A stretch of DNA of 64,000 bases from Liopterus haemorrhoidalis (lineage: Eukaryota > Arthropoda > Insecta > Coleoptera > Dytiscidae), in contig OZ020617.1 of the NCBI GenBank assembly GCA_963971575.1, positions 39,528,606 through 39,592,605 on the forward strand, given 5' to 3'. Under the pieces are notes generated by a model, which did no database searches, had not been told where the DNA came from, and saw nothing but the letters and a program-made list of their open reading frames with translations. Positions 11,786-22,657 of the stretch are shown here, one piece after another. Positions within the stretch are counted from its first letter, which is position 1, and each line of letters starts with the position of its first letter. The position numbers and the translations under genes are program-made.

Positions 11786-12639
11786 AATGTCTAGATGTCG
11801 CAATCCTGACCTATGATTACCTTTGTGACAATACCATTGAAATGTTTAACTGACAAGCTAACTTGGTAGTTTGAGCAATATTTAGCCAAATAGTTGCTAG
11901 GTATTTTGCTACTAGAAAACAAGCCCAAGAGCAGTACTTCTCTACATATTTGCCGATGCTCCTCATGTTGTTCCAGCCAATTTTTTAAGCAATCATTCCT
12001 GGGTTTCAATTTCCTGGCAGTATTACTTAAATTACAATTAAAAGATAGCGTTATATCTAGTGTTACATGGTATTTAGAATGTTTTGTGTGGTTAAGCTGA
12101 ATATTGTTGAAAGTTACTTTCAGTTTCTGTTTTAGCCATATTTAAACCGAGAATCCAGTCTTTTAAAATTTAAATTTAATCAGTTCATAAGTTTTCTGTT
12201 TGCTCAAGGTCGTGATGTTGTCCTGCTAAAGCTAGATCGTCAGCATTTTCGAACTTCGATATCGTGTGTATATAAATCGAATAGTAATGGTGCCAAAATT
12301 GAATTTTTTGGCAGCCCGTTGTTCAGATATCTGCTCTCACTGCATGTATTGTTTAAAAGTACTTTTAATGTTCTATTGGAAAGCATATTTCTAATAAGGT
12401 TTGCAGTTTTCTTACATGTAATTAAATCCAATAATTTACATATCACACCATGTTGCCATACGGTGCCACATGCAGCAGTTAGATCTACAAAAACACAAGA
12501 GATGTTAAGGTTCTTTTGGAAATCCTGAAACCTTAATATTATCAGGATATAAAAACTGTTAAATTCTATACTGCGTGATATTGAAAAACACCAAGTAAAC
12601 ATGAATAAATTTTAATAATTTCTAGGTCATAAATTGGGT

Positions 12640-13230
12640 ACATATAGAGTATTAAATGATTAAAATTTCATGATGATTAGAAAGGTCTCTAATTCAATAA
12701 TGAGTTGGAACTTCCCGTAAATTAATACACACCTCTATTCTGTAAAACAAGCTTTGAATGTGATGGTCGATGTCTTCCTGTGATTTGATATCCCATGCGT
12801 TATCAATTTAGTTTTTGAGACGCTGTAAACCAAGGAATCTTGCTTGCCACGAATGGACATTGACATCAGTTTCATGACCTAAACTTGTAGTGAGAAGATC
12901 TGTATGGGGTTTGGCATTATCTTGTAAAATGGGGTTTTCCTGAAGATATGGTAACATAACAGATTCGTAAATTTTGGGGGTGAAGCTTGGATATTAATTT
13001 TTCCTTCTACGAACACTAGAGAAGATATACTTCCATACGCCATGCCATCCTAAACTATATGCCTTCACAACCCGATTCCGATTTTCTTCCCATGATAAAC
13101 GTATAAGGGGACATTTGTATAAATACTTCAATACATTTTGGTTGAGTCTAACTGTACTGTTTATAAGTTTGATAGATTTACCTTTGCAAAGCTTGCCAGA
13201 AAATGCTAGATATCCCATCAACCAATCAAA
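12640..13230 (-). pseudogene. Tc1-like transposase C-terminal remnant
   Basis: Minus-strand frames show GWHGVW (the family's glycine/tryptophan segment), then YESVMLPYLQENP, then ILQDNAKPHT, which carries the second catalytic Asp (family QQDNARPHT), and finally IDNAWDIK, equivalent to the SPIENVWD region that holds the last acidic residue. Frames shift near 12.99 kb and in the SPDLSP region. N-terminal DNA-binding domains are not visible. Assignment to Tc1 rather than mariner rests on QDNAKPHT and NAWD. Confidence 0.75.
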
Positions 13231-13284
13231 AATGTTGATCTTTATGTTGCCACTGTGAAAAATTAAGCCACTGTACTCAAGACT

Positions 13285-14060
13285 GGGTCATTCCATGTCA
13301 AGTGGTCTAGAGCTCCCCGCGCGACCATTTCAGATTTAGCTGAAATTTTGTGTGGAGGACTCCCTATGTCCCAAACAAACTTTGGTAAAATTTTAGGTTC
13401 GCCGGTGGAATATTTGTGGAGCTATTGCCCTTTGTTTGACCCCATACTGTAAACCGCGACAGTATGCCAGCGAGATTTCAACAACTTTGAGGCCCAATAT
13501 CTCATTCACAAGCTTTTCAAAATGCACGAAATTTGCCAACTTGTACAACTTTATGGGCTTTTTTCAATGATATTAATTAAACTTTTTATATGTTGCACCC
13601 AAAAAGTGTAAAGTGGTTTAAAGTTGGCCAAAAATTTTACGGTTCAGAAAAAATGTAAAGTTTAGTTTTCTACAGCTATGGCTGTAGTTAAGCTACAGTC
13701 GTGATACTTTGCACATAGTGTCTCTGTATAACTATCTTTTCAAATGTTTGGTTTTAACTTTCTAGCTACTCTTGTTAACTTACAAATTTAGTGTAAAGTC
13801 TGTGATTTATGTAAAGTAGCCAAAAATAGGGTATTTTCAAACCGATTTTGCAAAAAAGAGTCATCCAGAAACATTTTGAAACCTATTCCATTAGAAAAAG
13901 CATGTTTTAAACCTCCTAAAAAAGTGGGATATATGTTTCAACGCGGATATATAAGGCCCTAAAACCAGGTGCAAATCAGGGCGTCATTGCCACGGCGATG
14001 CTGTATGCTGTACGCGCGGGGCACTTTTTTAAAATTACACCACTTGACATGGAATGACCC
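13285..14060. mobile_element. 776-bp non-autonomous DNA transposon (TIR GGGTCATTCCATGTCAAGTGG)
   Basis: The ends are inverted copies of GGGTCATTCCATGTCAAGTG, close to 20 bp long and nearly perfect. They are flanked by a 4-bp direct repeat GACT (13281-13284 and 14061-14064). No transposase is encoded. The interior is AT-rich without internal repeats. The superfamily is unknown; a 4-bp TSD excludes hAT (8) and Tc1/mariner (TA) if it is real. Confidence 0.8.
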
Positions 14061-14663
14061 GACTACAACTGTAAAATTTTAATATCTCAAACTGCTTTGA
14101 CATTTCTCATTTGAATTGCCCCTTTTTGAGTGAAAATGTATAATTTTGCTTGAATATTTTTTCTTTATTACTATAAATAAATACATACATTTTTAGGCAA
14201 CCATATTAAAAACAATTCCTTTTTATCTTCTTGTACTAGTCAAAAAGTAAATCTTTTTCGGCCTTGGCCGATTTGCTTACTTTTTAGGCCGCCGAATGCC
14301 AAGTACATCTACGGTAGTGATGGTTGTTCAATTACAAGCGAATATTTAAAATTATGTAGCTAATTAAAATAAATAATTAATTTTTCTAATTAAAATTACT
14401 TTTGGTCGCCCAAAAAATGTGCACCTTCACCAAAAAGTTCTTTTTCATCCTCATCTGTTTGAAGGCCTCGGATCTGCCTCAGCCATCAAATTCAGATGTG
14501 GACGAAAAAATCCACTTTTTGGCCATGGCAAAAATAGTTATTTATGCAACAAATAAATAAACCAGTACTTTTTTACGAATGGGAAGTAAATCGCACGAGC
14601 CATAGGCAAGTGGAGAACTCGTATGAGTGAAAAAGACTGTCTACAATTATAAAATAATATATA
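14061..14663. other. no gene recognised
   Basis: AT-rich sequence with several short GGCC-rich inverted motifs around 14.26-14.53 kb, such as GGCCTTGGCCGATTTG. No ORF, TIR or tandem array was supported. Confidence 0.5.
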
Positions 14664-14914
14664 TGTTAGCATCTAGCCTTCCACGAAGCCCTGTTACGTC
14701 ACCATAAAATGTTATCTAGATGCAATCCTAATGATGACGACTCATTAGCGATAATGATGACGGCTCATTACACTAATTGGTTTTTATAAAACACACGTAG
14801 AATTTGATAGAGAGATCAGATGTTTTCTTACGTTGTAAGAGTGAATACCTAGAATAAAATAGTCTGTGAACAACTTGAGTTTTATTTAAACAATAAATCC
14901 CTTATTTGTTTACA
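14664..14914 (+). repeat. 5' LTR, 251 bp
   Basis: Upstream LTR of the non-coding element, with a TATA-like TTTTTATAAAAC and two AATAAA-type signals. It is immediately followed by TCAGAAGTGGGATCGAGTC, the position expected for a primer-binding site; I could not match this to a tRNA. Confidence 0.88.
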
Positions 14915-16064
14915 TCAGAAGTGGGATCGAGTCAACGTTTCTGCTTGTGAATGGGAATCATGCACGTCTTAATAATATTTTGTTATTTTATTGGGATCTT
15001 GCTTTGTTGCATTTTTGCAGTGTTTTGTTTAAATTATCAATTTGATGATTAAGTGACAAATAGTGATGTGATAAATTGTTACCTGTCTGCGTTGTTTCGG
15101 ATATTATTGAATTTAAGTTTGTGTGCTTGAACAGTTACAAAAGTTAATTATGCAATTTTGTTCATGAAAAACTTATTTAATCAATTTGCGAAGGCGAACG
15201 TTCGAAAACGTTTCTGGTTGTGAATGGGAAAAATGGAACAAATGGGTATGAAAATATTGTTTGTCTAAGATAGTAGTTTGAAAGTGAAAAACGCAAGTGA
15301 TACGTTTCAATTATTGCAAATAATAAGTGATTATGGTGGAACACATTGGTGGAACTTCCACCGTGGAAGGAAAACGAAACGTTTGAAAACGTTTTCCGAC
15401 GTTTTCAGATGAAACACTTTTGCAGGCTATAATTTTTCAGGTATTATTCGTGCTATCAAACTAGTTACGTCTGGTAAAACTATTTCCTAATAGAATTTAA
15501 TCTTAGCGATTGACAACAGATTGAGGTGCATTTAAGACGAAGTAGCAAATGTATTGAAGAAAATTATCAAAATGGACAAGCGTTGTTTTATTTAGGCACA
15601 GACAACTTACATGCAGGAAAATCTAGATGATGAATAAAATGGTTCCAGTAATGAAGCAGAAATACAAAAAAATTGTCAGAAGGGACGAGCGGTATTCTGT
15701 TTATGGACAAATTATATGAAGGTAATGGTTAGAACATGAGTAAAATGGTAAGAGAAGTTTTATTAGTTTGATTATGTAGCAGCGACAGTCACTGAGCTTG
15801 TTGAGTACCGCAAGACACACTGGTCGTTTTTTCTTTGTGAATGCACTGAGTATGAAGAAGCGACAGTCACTGAGCTTGTTGGGTACTGTAGACAATCTGT
15901 AATGAAATTAACTGATGGATAGTTGAGTTGAGAATTGATAGCTTGTCGAGTACCGCAAGACACACTGGTCGTGTTGAGGGCAGTTGAACGATCAGGGACC
16001 AACCTGCCAGTTGAATGGTCAGGGATCGTCTCTGCCAGTTGAACCCTCGAATGTGGTATGAACC

Positions 16065-16205
16065 TCAAATGGTCAATGGTGTGGATCTTAAATGGTCATT
16101 GGTGTGGATCTTAAATGGTCAATGGTGTGGATCTTAAATGGTCAATGGTGTGGATCTTAAATGATCAGGGATCTTAAATGGTCAGGGACCTTAAAAGGTC
16201 AATTA
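16065..16205. repeat. 23-bp tandem repeat, about 4-5 copies
   Basis: Unit GTGTGGATCTTAAATGGTCA plus three bases. Perfect 23-bp spacing over four units then decays into shorter GGATCTTAAATGGTCA units. It lies in the interior of the non-coding LTR element. Confidence 0.85.
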
Positions 16206-16358
16206 TATTGGACCTTAAATCTTTTCTAATCTTTTTGAAGACTTTCAGACAATTATAAGGCTTACATGATCATCCCCTGTTGTCATCTACCACATCATCA
16301 TTTACCAGATATTCGTCTACAGAAAGGACGTGAGGACTCGCCAGGAGCAGGACGGCCG

Positions 16359-16598
16359 TGTTAGCATCTAGCCTTCCACGAAGCCCTGTTACGTCACCAT
16401 AAAATGTTATCTAGATGCAATCTAATGATGACGACTCATTAACGATAATGATGACGGCTCATTACACTAATTGGTTTTTATAAAACACACGTAGAATTTG
16501 ATAGAGAGATCAGATGTTTTCTTACGTTGTAAGAGTGAATACCTAGAATAAAATAGTCTGTGAACAACTTGAGTTTTATTTAAACAATAAATCCCTTA

Positions 16599-16608
<10 letters not shown>
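16359..16608 (+). repeat. 3' LTR, 250 bp
   Basis: Downstream LTR. It differs from the 5' LTR by one missing C (GCAATCTAATG versus GCAATCCTAATG) and one G/A change (ATTAACG versus ATTAGCG). The sequence before it is not a clear polypurine tract. Confidence 0.88.

Positions 16609-16660
<52 letters not shown>
16609..16660. repeat. (TA)n microsatellite, about 52 bp
   Basis: Perfect TA tract directly after the 3' LTR. A short ATATATA also precedes the 5' LTR, so the element probably inserted into a TA tract. Confidence 0.95.
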
Positions 16661-16663
<3 letters not shown>

Positions 16664-17029
16664 TGTAAATCATGTAAATCCACGCAGACAGAAGTATAGC
16701 CTCCATTAGACGATTATTATGCTTATAGAAAATGTGAAATAATGAAATGCTTATGAGACTTTTTTAACACTTTTTATATTTTTTAACAATCACCTTAAAC
16801 ACGCATGTTATGCACAAACACAAGTGAAATATAGTACAACACTTTTTTTAACAATAGTAGAACATATTTATAAATATCGTACAAAATACGTAACGGAAAC
16901 AGAAAACAAAGCAAACAATTGAAAACGAAAAAATAAATACAAATATTTACAAACATGGTCATAACTCGCAGGAAATAACATTCATTCATAAAAAATATAT
17001 CAGAGGTCCCAAGAATCACCTTAAAAAAA

Positions 17030-17076
17030 TAACAGGGAATCATATTTTGGGAAACACTGATCTATAGATCAGTGTT
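17030..17076. mobile_element. hAT right end plus 24-bp perfect palindrome
   Basis: A hAT-type right end (TTTTGGGAAACACTG, ending 17059) runs directly into AACACTGATCTATAGATCAGTGTT-type symmetry at 17053-17076, so that a second CAGTGTT end faces it. The arrangement looks like two hAT ends sharing an 8-bp target (ATCTATAG), but the partners at the far ends were not found. Confidence 0.45.
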
Positions 17077-17307
17077 AATAGGAGATTATAGTCTGCAAAT
17101 TTCGTGTTAGAAAGGGCATAATATATTATTTTCCTAACTTTGTCTTAATAAGTTATAAATTAATCAACATTAGCGTATTTCTTTTACACACAAAGTTCCT
17201 AATTATGTTTAATCACAGATTCACTATTTATAAAGCAATTATAAGTGTGGAAACTGATGAGTACGATTGAGTATACCTGTTGCCGAAATGGTACCCTTTA
17301 CAAGATT

Positions 17308-17470
17308 TTAGAAAAAATTGATGTGAAGTGTGAATATTCACACATTTCAGGGTTTCGCAGGTATATAATAAGTGAAGGCGGTATGCTGAGTGTGTACGAC
17401 AAATTTTACTTTGTAGTAATCACGGCAAAATGAACGATATTTTTAAAATAATTTATCGTCTGTTAATCAT
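17308..17470. repeat. dispersed repeat family 'TTGATGTGAAGTGTGAA', copy 1
   Basis: The block beginning AAAATTGATGTGAAGTGTGA and ending TTTATCGTCTGTTAATC recurs at 34493-34650 with high similarity and, truncated, at 24485-24550. Its first part is self-complementary (GTGTGAATATTCACAC). It is non-coding and the class is unknown. Confidence 0.75.
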
Positions 17471-17604
17471 ATAATAAGACTGGTTATTAAATTTACGCTC
17501 TTAAAAATGAAATACAACATTTGTCAAAATATAACTAGAATTTTGACAAAATAATTTCAACATAATAAAAATACAGAAAAAAAAAAACAGAAAAAATAAA
17601 ATTC

Positions 17605-17692
17605 ACTCCGTACTCGAACTCGAAACCCTTCGTTTTCCAGCTCATTTTAGCAGTGCTCTAACCCATTGAGCTATCGCACGCTTTGCATGTTA
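17605..17692 (-). repeat. tRNA-derived SINE head or tRNA pseudogene
   Basis: The minus strand reads GCGTGCGATAGCTCAATGGG with a D-stem GCTC/GAGC and A-box-like TAGCTCAATGG. A B-box-like GTTTCGAGTTCGAGTAC follows about 55 bp later, so both RNA polymerase III internal promoter elements are recognisable. The anticodon stem is degraded, so this is not a functional tRNA. An AT-rich tail follows. Confidence 0.6.
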
Positions 17693-17749
17693 GTGTCTTA
17701 CATTGGTATAACTTTTGTACTTTGTGAACCAAAAACCACAAAAAATGCG

Positions 17750-18158
17750 TTATTTTCCGAAAACATAATCTGATCAAAAATTCCTGTTGTACTATTTCGG
17801 TTCACACCAATATACATAACTTAGAATTTTTTTAGATTTTTAGTTTAAACCATCTGGGCTACAGGGTGTGGGACAAAAATTTTTTTGCACAATTTTGGCA
17901 AGAATCGCATCAAAATAATTTATTTTGCAAAAATAAAAAGTTGATCGTTAATCCACGTACTAAGGGCTTTCATTTGATACCCTACTCAGAATTTAAAAAA
18001 ATATTTTTGTTTTCGATGAGCACATATTTGTTTATATTTTTAGGGGGGTATGTTTTTTAGATGTTTTAGTATTTTTTCTATGTGCGGGTCAAAGAGTTGT
18101 ATAAGCATGCCAAATTTCAACTCTCCAGGTTTAGCCGTTTGGCTACAATTTTTACCGA

Positions 18159-18192
<34 letters not shown>

Positions 18193-18240
18193 GACAAAAT
18201 GACGGTATAAAGGTTTTTTGGTCATACCTACAAAACCCTA
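17750..18240. repeat. dispersed repeat (copy 2 of 3) with (CAGA)n
   Basis: Shares the landmarks listed for 4770-5580: CTGATCAAAAATTCCTGTTG, TTTCATTTGATACC, GGGTCAAAGAGTTGTATAAG, GCCGTTTGGCTACAATTTTT. It ends GGTATAAAGGTTTTTTGGTCATACC. A run of CAGA/GACA units at 18158-18192 is part of the family. The shadow frames over it are not genes. Confidence 0.7.
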
Positions 18241-18543
18241 AAAAGGTTGAAATAAACAGATGGGCTCATATATTGATAATTATTCATATAAAGAGGCTAT
18301 AAATACTTTAATAGAATCAATTAAGAAAAATGGACTACACAATTTATGTTTGAATACATAATAAATAATAATAATTATAATAATAATACATCGATTATTG
18401 TCGCTACAAAGCGTTTCAACGAAACGTTATGAAACATATTGATTTTAAAACAATAGACTTACAAATACCTTCGTTGAAGAAGGATTTGTGGGGTACACCC
18501 GTCAAAAGTTCCCTCGCTTGGGTCTTAGATAAAGAGCGATATA

Positions 18544-19591
18544 CGAGGTCTGTTCAAAAAGTATCGCAAATTTTGTTTTTTTCAAAAATTATTTATTCAT
18601 AAATATCTATTTTGTCCCCTTCAAAGTAATCCCCACCAAATATTATAAACTTGTGCCAACGTTTTTTTCCAATCCTCGAAGCACTTGAGAAAATCATTTT
18701 TTGTGATCTTGTTCAGCTCCTCCTTTGATGCCGTCTTTATCTCCTCACTCGTAGCGTAGCGTCGTCCTTTCATGGGCCTGTTAAGTTGCGGGAACAAGAA
18801 AAAGTCTCAGGGGGCCAGATCTGGGAAATACGGTGGCTGCGGCATTATAAGTGTATTTTTTTTTTGTCTAAATTGGGCAATTTTGGTACTAATTTCGCGG
18901 CGACTCGTCTCATGCCCAAATCATTGGTAAAAATCGAATGGCACGAGCCAATCGATATGTTTAGGTTCTCAGCAACTTCTCTAACGGTGATTCGACGATT
19001 GGCCAATACTATTTTCTTCACTTCATCAATTTTTGCGTCTGTTGTTGACGTGCTCGAGCGTTCGATACGCTCTTCGTCGTTCACATCTTCTCGGCCCTCT
19101 GAGAACATTTTGTACCACCGATAAACGTTGTTCGGTTCAAAATAGCTTCACCATATGCCATATCAACATTCAAAATGCGTCCGCACACTTAATTTTGTTT
19201 TTCACACAAAAATTGATACAGATTCTTTGATCCATTTTTTGGTATAGGCAAAAATCGAAGACGAGCCAAAACACGTGCAAGCAAAGCAACTGTCAAAAAT
19301 TAACTAAACATTCAAAATTGCCGAACTTGTCGGCATAAGTGAGAGACATGAGTACCAACATAACGCCACAAAAAAATCGAAAATCGAATATACGTAACCT
19401 TGCGGAAATTCAAAATTCGCGATACTTTTTGTTATAATGTATGTATAATAAATATAACACAACTTTTATATCAAAAATATTAAAACAATCTCAAAATACA
19501 AGTAAATAACTGTCGAACATTGGTGACGAACATTGCCATGGATATTAGGTTAGTAGAGATCTTCTCTCCAACACTTTTTGAACAGACCTCG
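18544..19591 (-). mobile_element. internally deleted mariner, 1048 bp
   Basis: The ends are inverted copies of CGAGGTCTGTTCAAAAAGT, flanked by TA at 18542-18543 and 19592-19593. The transposase runs on the minus strand from an ATG at 19234. The element is a few hundred bp shorter than a full-length copy because the centre of the gene is missing. Intact ends make it a non-autonomous derivative that could have been mobilised in trans. Confidence 0.9.
18575..19234 (-). pseudogene. mariner transposase with catalytic core deleted
   Basis: Minus strand. The N-terminus starts MDQRICINFCVKNKIKCADA, then after frameshifts has RWYKMFSEGREDV and a second helix-turn-helix (RRITVREVAENLNIS), continuing to AAKLVPKLPNLDKKK. 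It then jumps directly to PPYFPDLAP and DFFLFPQLNRPMKGRRYAT, which is C-terminal. The interval that should contain the first two catalytic aspartates is absent. A stop replaces the residue before DFFLF. It cannot act as a transposase. Confidence 0.88.
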
Positions 19592-19599
19592 TATGTTGC

Positions 19600-20130
19600 G
19601 TAATAGCAGATTTATATTTTGTTAAATCGGGAATTCGTTAACTGAGATACGCACATAAAGAGTAACCTCGATTGGGTATTGCATAAGAGAAAAATACACT
19701 GACGGACATACAGATGCATATTAGTTGTTTAACAGCAGATTTACAAAATATTTGGCGGACATACAAATGAATATTTGTTGTTTAATATCAGATTTACTGA
19801 ATAGTTCAATAAAGCAAGAATTTGTTAACCGCGATGCGGCGGTAAAATGTATCCTATTGCAATATCATATCCATATATACCAAATTTCACTAAAATTATT
19901 TTTTAAAACAGTAGATTTACAAATAGCGTCATTGAGGTAGGATACGTTAAGCGAGGTACACTTGTAAAAGGAATCCTCAACTGGATCTTATATAAGAACA
20001 CACTGATGAAACATACACATGGATATTTGTTAATTAATAGCAGATTTACAATTTACAATGTTTCGTTACAAAAGGAATTCGTTCACTGAGGTATGCACAT
20101 AAAAATTAACCTTAATTGATCTCGCCTAAT
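19600..20130. repeat. diverged tandem-like AT-rich repeat
   Basis: Sentences such as 'CAGATTTACAAA', 'AATTCGTTAACTGAGATACGC' and 'GCACATAAAGAGTAACCT' recur several times with drift here, just left of the mariner (18.44-18.54 kb), and again at 21.30-21.42 kb. The mariner and the RT remnant (20.24-21.25 kb) therefore look inserted into one repeat tract. The class is unknown. Confidence 0.55.
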
Positions 20131-20239
20131 TTATTTATCGTTTGGCATACAAGCACAAATTATGCGTACATTTAATAAAATATAGTACATTAGTATAGTT
20201 TCATGATATAAAATATACAATTGTCACATTTTTACATCT

Positions 20240-21255
20240 AGAGTTTCAAGCCATTATATTAGATCTGGTGCAACATGTAATAGGTCTTTGGATCTTTTGT
20301 AGCCTCGGAGTAGGCAGTTGAAGGTGATATGACTGATTGTCTGCACCACAGTCACATACCGGTGTTGTGCAACTTCCCCATTTATTTAAGGTATCTGTAC
20401 ATCCACCGTGGTTAGTGCGAATACGGTTTAGCGTAACCCATAGGTAGCAGGGCAGATTAAAGTCAGAGGTTCTTCCCTTGGATTTAGAGAACGCCAATCT
20501 TCTGGACATTCTTCCAACCAACGCTCTACCCAGACATCGCGGATGTTGATGTCCTTGCTTTCAATGAGTTTGGAGGTGTAAATAGATGGCCGTCTTGATT
20601 TTAGACTAGAACGCTTATTTACAAGGTCACTGTATATAGGAATCTGGGGTTTGTGCTGATTTTTCTGCACTCCCTAGTCCATGAATTTTGTTGGCATAGA
20701 TCCGGTGGAACTATGTTGTAGAAGGCTGGCAGTCAATATAGGGAGGTGGATGTTATTGTGCCAGAAAATAATCTCATTGTCCTATTTCATCGATCTTGTT
20801 CACATGGGCGCTATTTAGACCAATAAACCATTCTCTGCCGTCGAGTAGCCGAGACCCAAAGCAGAAGAAACCAATACTTTGACACATGCTCCCTACGTTG
20901 TTGCAGCGAGTTTTTTACAATGTCAGTTAGCGTCTTAAGCTTGGCAAAAATATTACTTATGTGTTGCCAAAAGGTTAGGGATCTGTCCAGAGGAATTCCA
21001 AGAGATTTTGGAAATTTGGAGTTTCCGAGTTTGCAGTTGTTGTTTAAGTTCCACGTTAGCTAACTTGTTATTCAAATGGACACCTCTGTTAAGGACGTAC
21101 TTGGTTGGAGTTTCCATTCTCTGAAATAACTTTCCTTATCAGAATCAATTTTGTGATAGCTATTTCTTGATTCTGACATGCAAGGGCAAGATCATCAGCA
21201 TAAACTTCTTTTTTTGAAAAAGGCGGAGGTATGTAGTATATGTAGAGATTGAAGA
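20240..21255 (-). pseudogene. decayed jockey-type non-LTR reverse transcriptase, C-terminal half
   Basis: Read on the minus strand: LFNLYI followed by VYADDLALACQ (palm motif C with intact YADD), then LNSAHVNKID (thumb-side segment), ERWLEECPEDWR, and then a frame change into LPCYLWVTLNRIRTNHGGC and CDCGADNQ (start of the C-terminal zinc motif). Several stops and frameshifts are present. The organisation matches the copies at 9.96-12.6 and 34.4-35.3 kb, and all three appear to be one or closely related families. Endonuclease and RT N-terminal parts are missing. Confidence 0.8.
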
Positions 21256-21788
21256 GTAACGGTAGTCTCGAGAGTAGTCTCGGTAGTCTCGAGATAAGAG
21301 AGAAATAGAGAGACAGACGTACAGATTTATATTGCTTGTTTAATATTAGATTTACAAAATATTTCGTTAAATCGGTGATTCGTAAAGGGAGTTAAACCCA
21401 TAAAAAGTATCATATCATGCAAGTGGCAATATTATAATCATATATACAAAATTTCCTCAAAATCCAACCGTAGTCTTTGAGTTTTACGTGGACAAACAGA
21501 CACACACACACAGACAGACAGACAAAAATTCTAAAAATGGTCAAAATGGTCAAAGCAACTGTATTAAAACTACCAAAGTAAAGTGTTAAAAAAGCCCCAC
21601 AACTAAAACATGTCGTGACGGCCCTCACTGGCAAATAAACTTCCTGTCTGTATCTTTCGTACTGTATCTTTGTACATTAAACAGAGTAGCTGAGTAAAGA
21701 TCTTTACATTTTAGGACTAAAGAGCCAAGCAACATTTATAGAAAAAAAGATAGGGTATTGTAGAATAGCCGAGAATTTGCCTCCAGCT

Positions 21789-22421
21789 TAGGGTGACCAT
21801 TTTCTTAAGAAGGCAATGCGGGACGGAGCAAAGAAAAAGGTCCTCATCTCCCAAATTCAAGTGAAGAGCAAAAAAAAGGTCACCATATCCCAAAATCCAA
21901 GAGTAAAGAGCAAAAAAAAAGTCCTCATCTCCCAAAATCCAAGTGAAGAGCAAAAACAAAAAAGGTCTTCACCTCCCAAATCCAAGTGAAGAGCAAGAAA
22001 AAAAAATGTCTTCACCTCCCAAATCCAAGTGAACAGCAAAAACAAAAAAGGTCCTCATCTCCCAAATCCAAGTGAAGAGCAAAGAAAAAGTCTTCACCAC
22101 CCAAATCCAAGTGAAGAGCAAAAAAAAAGGTCCTCATCTCCCAAAATCCAAGAGTAAAGAGCAAAAAAAGGTCCTCATCTCCCAAAATCCAAGTGAAGAG
22201 CAAAAACAAAAAAGGTCTTCACCTCCAAAATCCAAGTGAAGAGCAAGAAAAAAAAAATGTATTCACCGCCCAAATCCAAGTGAAGAGCAAAAAAACTGGT
22301 CCTCATCGCGCAAATCCAAAATGCGGGACAATGCGGGACAAAATGCTAAAATGCGGGACTTTTGCGGGACGCATCTTAATGCGGGACAAAATGTTAAAAT
22401 GTGGGACGAATGGTCACCCTA
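21789..22421. mobile_element. non-autonomous hAT carrying a minisatellite, 633 bp
   Basis: The ends are TAGGGTGACCATT and its inverse AATGGTCACCCTA. Flanks CTCCAGCT (21781-21788) and CTTTAGCT (22422-22429) agree at 6 of 8 positions, fitting an old 8-bp hAT TSD. Subterminal GCGGGAC motifs occur once at the left and six or more times at the right. Nearly all of the interior is a tandem array (next entry). No transposase. Confidence 0.82.
21836..22318. repeat. minisatellite of ~45-50-bp units, about 10 copies
   Basis: Units contain GGTCCTCATCTCCCAAATCC, AAGTGAAGAGC and a variable poly-A segment; alternating CTCATC and TTCACC variants suggest higher-order expansion. Reading frames over it (LFTWILGDEDLF-type repeats on the minus strand) are repeat artefacts. 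Confidence 0.9.
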
Positions 22422-22657
22422 CTTTAGCTGATTTTGATGAGAACTTTGCTATAGTTTAAAAATTACCATAATATGACGTTGAAGACTCTGAATATTTTAA
22501 GTGATTCGACTTTGGTTGTTATGCCCTAATGACCTTATGGCGACTACTTGATAATTGAGTTTTATGAATTGGACATTTTTGCCTAGGAACAGGACAGAAA
22601 AATTGTAAATTAATTAACTGTCAAATGTCAATATATATTTTTGGTTTTTTGATATTA

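Larger units (their letters stand above)
9960..12602 (-). pseudogene. decayed jockey-type non-LTR retrotransposon
   Basis: On the minus strand, 12602-12240 is a reverse transcriptase block: VFVDLTAACGTVW (palm motif A), NNGLPKNSILAPLLF (motif B) and then, shifted one frame, ADDLALA (motif C, first residue N instead of Y or F). Next come the thumb region (RSTALGLVF, about 11.95 kb), PPDLRR (about 11.2 kb), SGFRITDKWREIWNKK (about 11.0 kb) and a C-terminal zinc motif region (CACRAQNQT, about 10.1 kb). The order matches a jockey/CR1-type C-terminal half. There are many stops and frameshifts. Two unexplained segments (10230-10860 and about 11240-11785) appear inserted. The 5' half with the endonuclease is missing. 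Confidence 0.75.
14664..16608 (+). mobile_element. short non-coding LTR retrotransposon (TRIM/LARD-like), 1945 bp
   Basis: Two direct repeats of about 250 bp (14664-14914 and 16359-16608) start TGTTAGCATC and end TTTACA, the TG...CA form of LTRs. They differ at one indel and one substitution, so the insertion is fairly young. Plus orientation is favoured because the LTR holds TTTTTATAAAACAC (TATA) upstream of AATAAA signals. The 1444-bp interior has no gag or pol. It carries internal repeats instead: a 40-bp unit around 15.78-15.99 kb and a 23-bp tandem array at 16.07-16.20 kb. Movement would require proteins from another LTR element. Both flanks are (TA)n, so the TSD cannot be read. Confidence 0.88.

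Noticed and set aside
17605..17692. Functional tRNA gene
   Set aside because: Only the A- and B-box regions and D-stem are intact; the anticodon stem does not fold and an AT-rich tail follows, so SINE head or pseudogene is the better call.
21836..22318. Regularly spaced repeats resembling a CRISPR array
   Set aside because: Units are contiguous tandem copies without unique spacers, in a eukaryotic TE context with no cas-like genes.
21717..22459. Overlapping ORFs with LFTWILGDEDLF-like repeats and a plus-strand KSKNKKG-type ORF
   Set aside because: They arise from the minisatellite inside the hAT; the unit is not conserved in phase.
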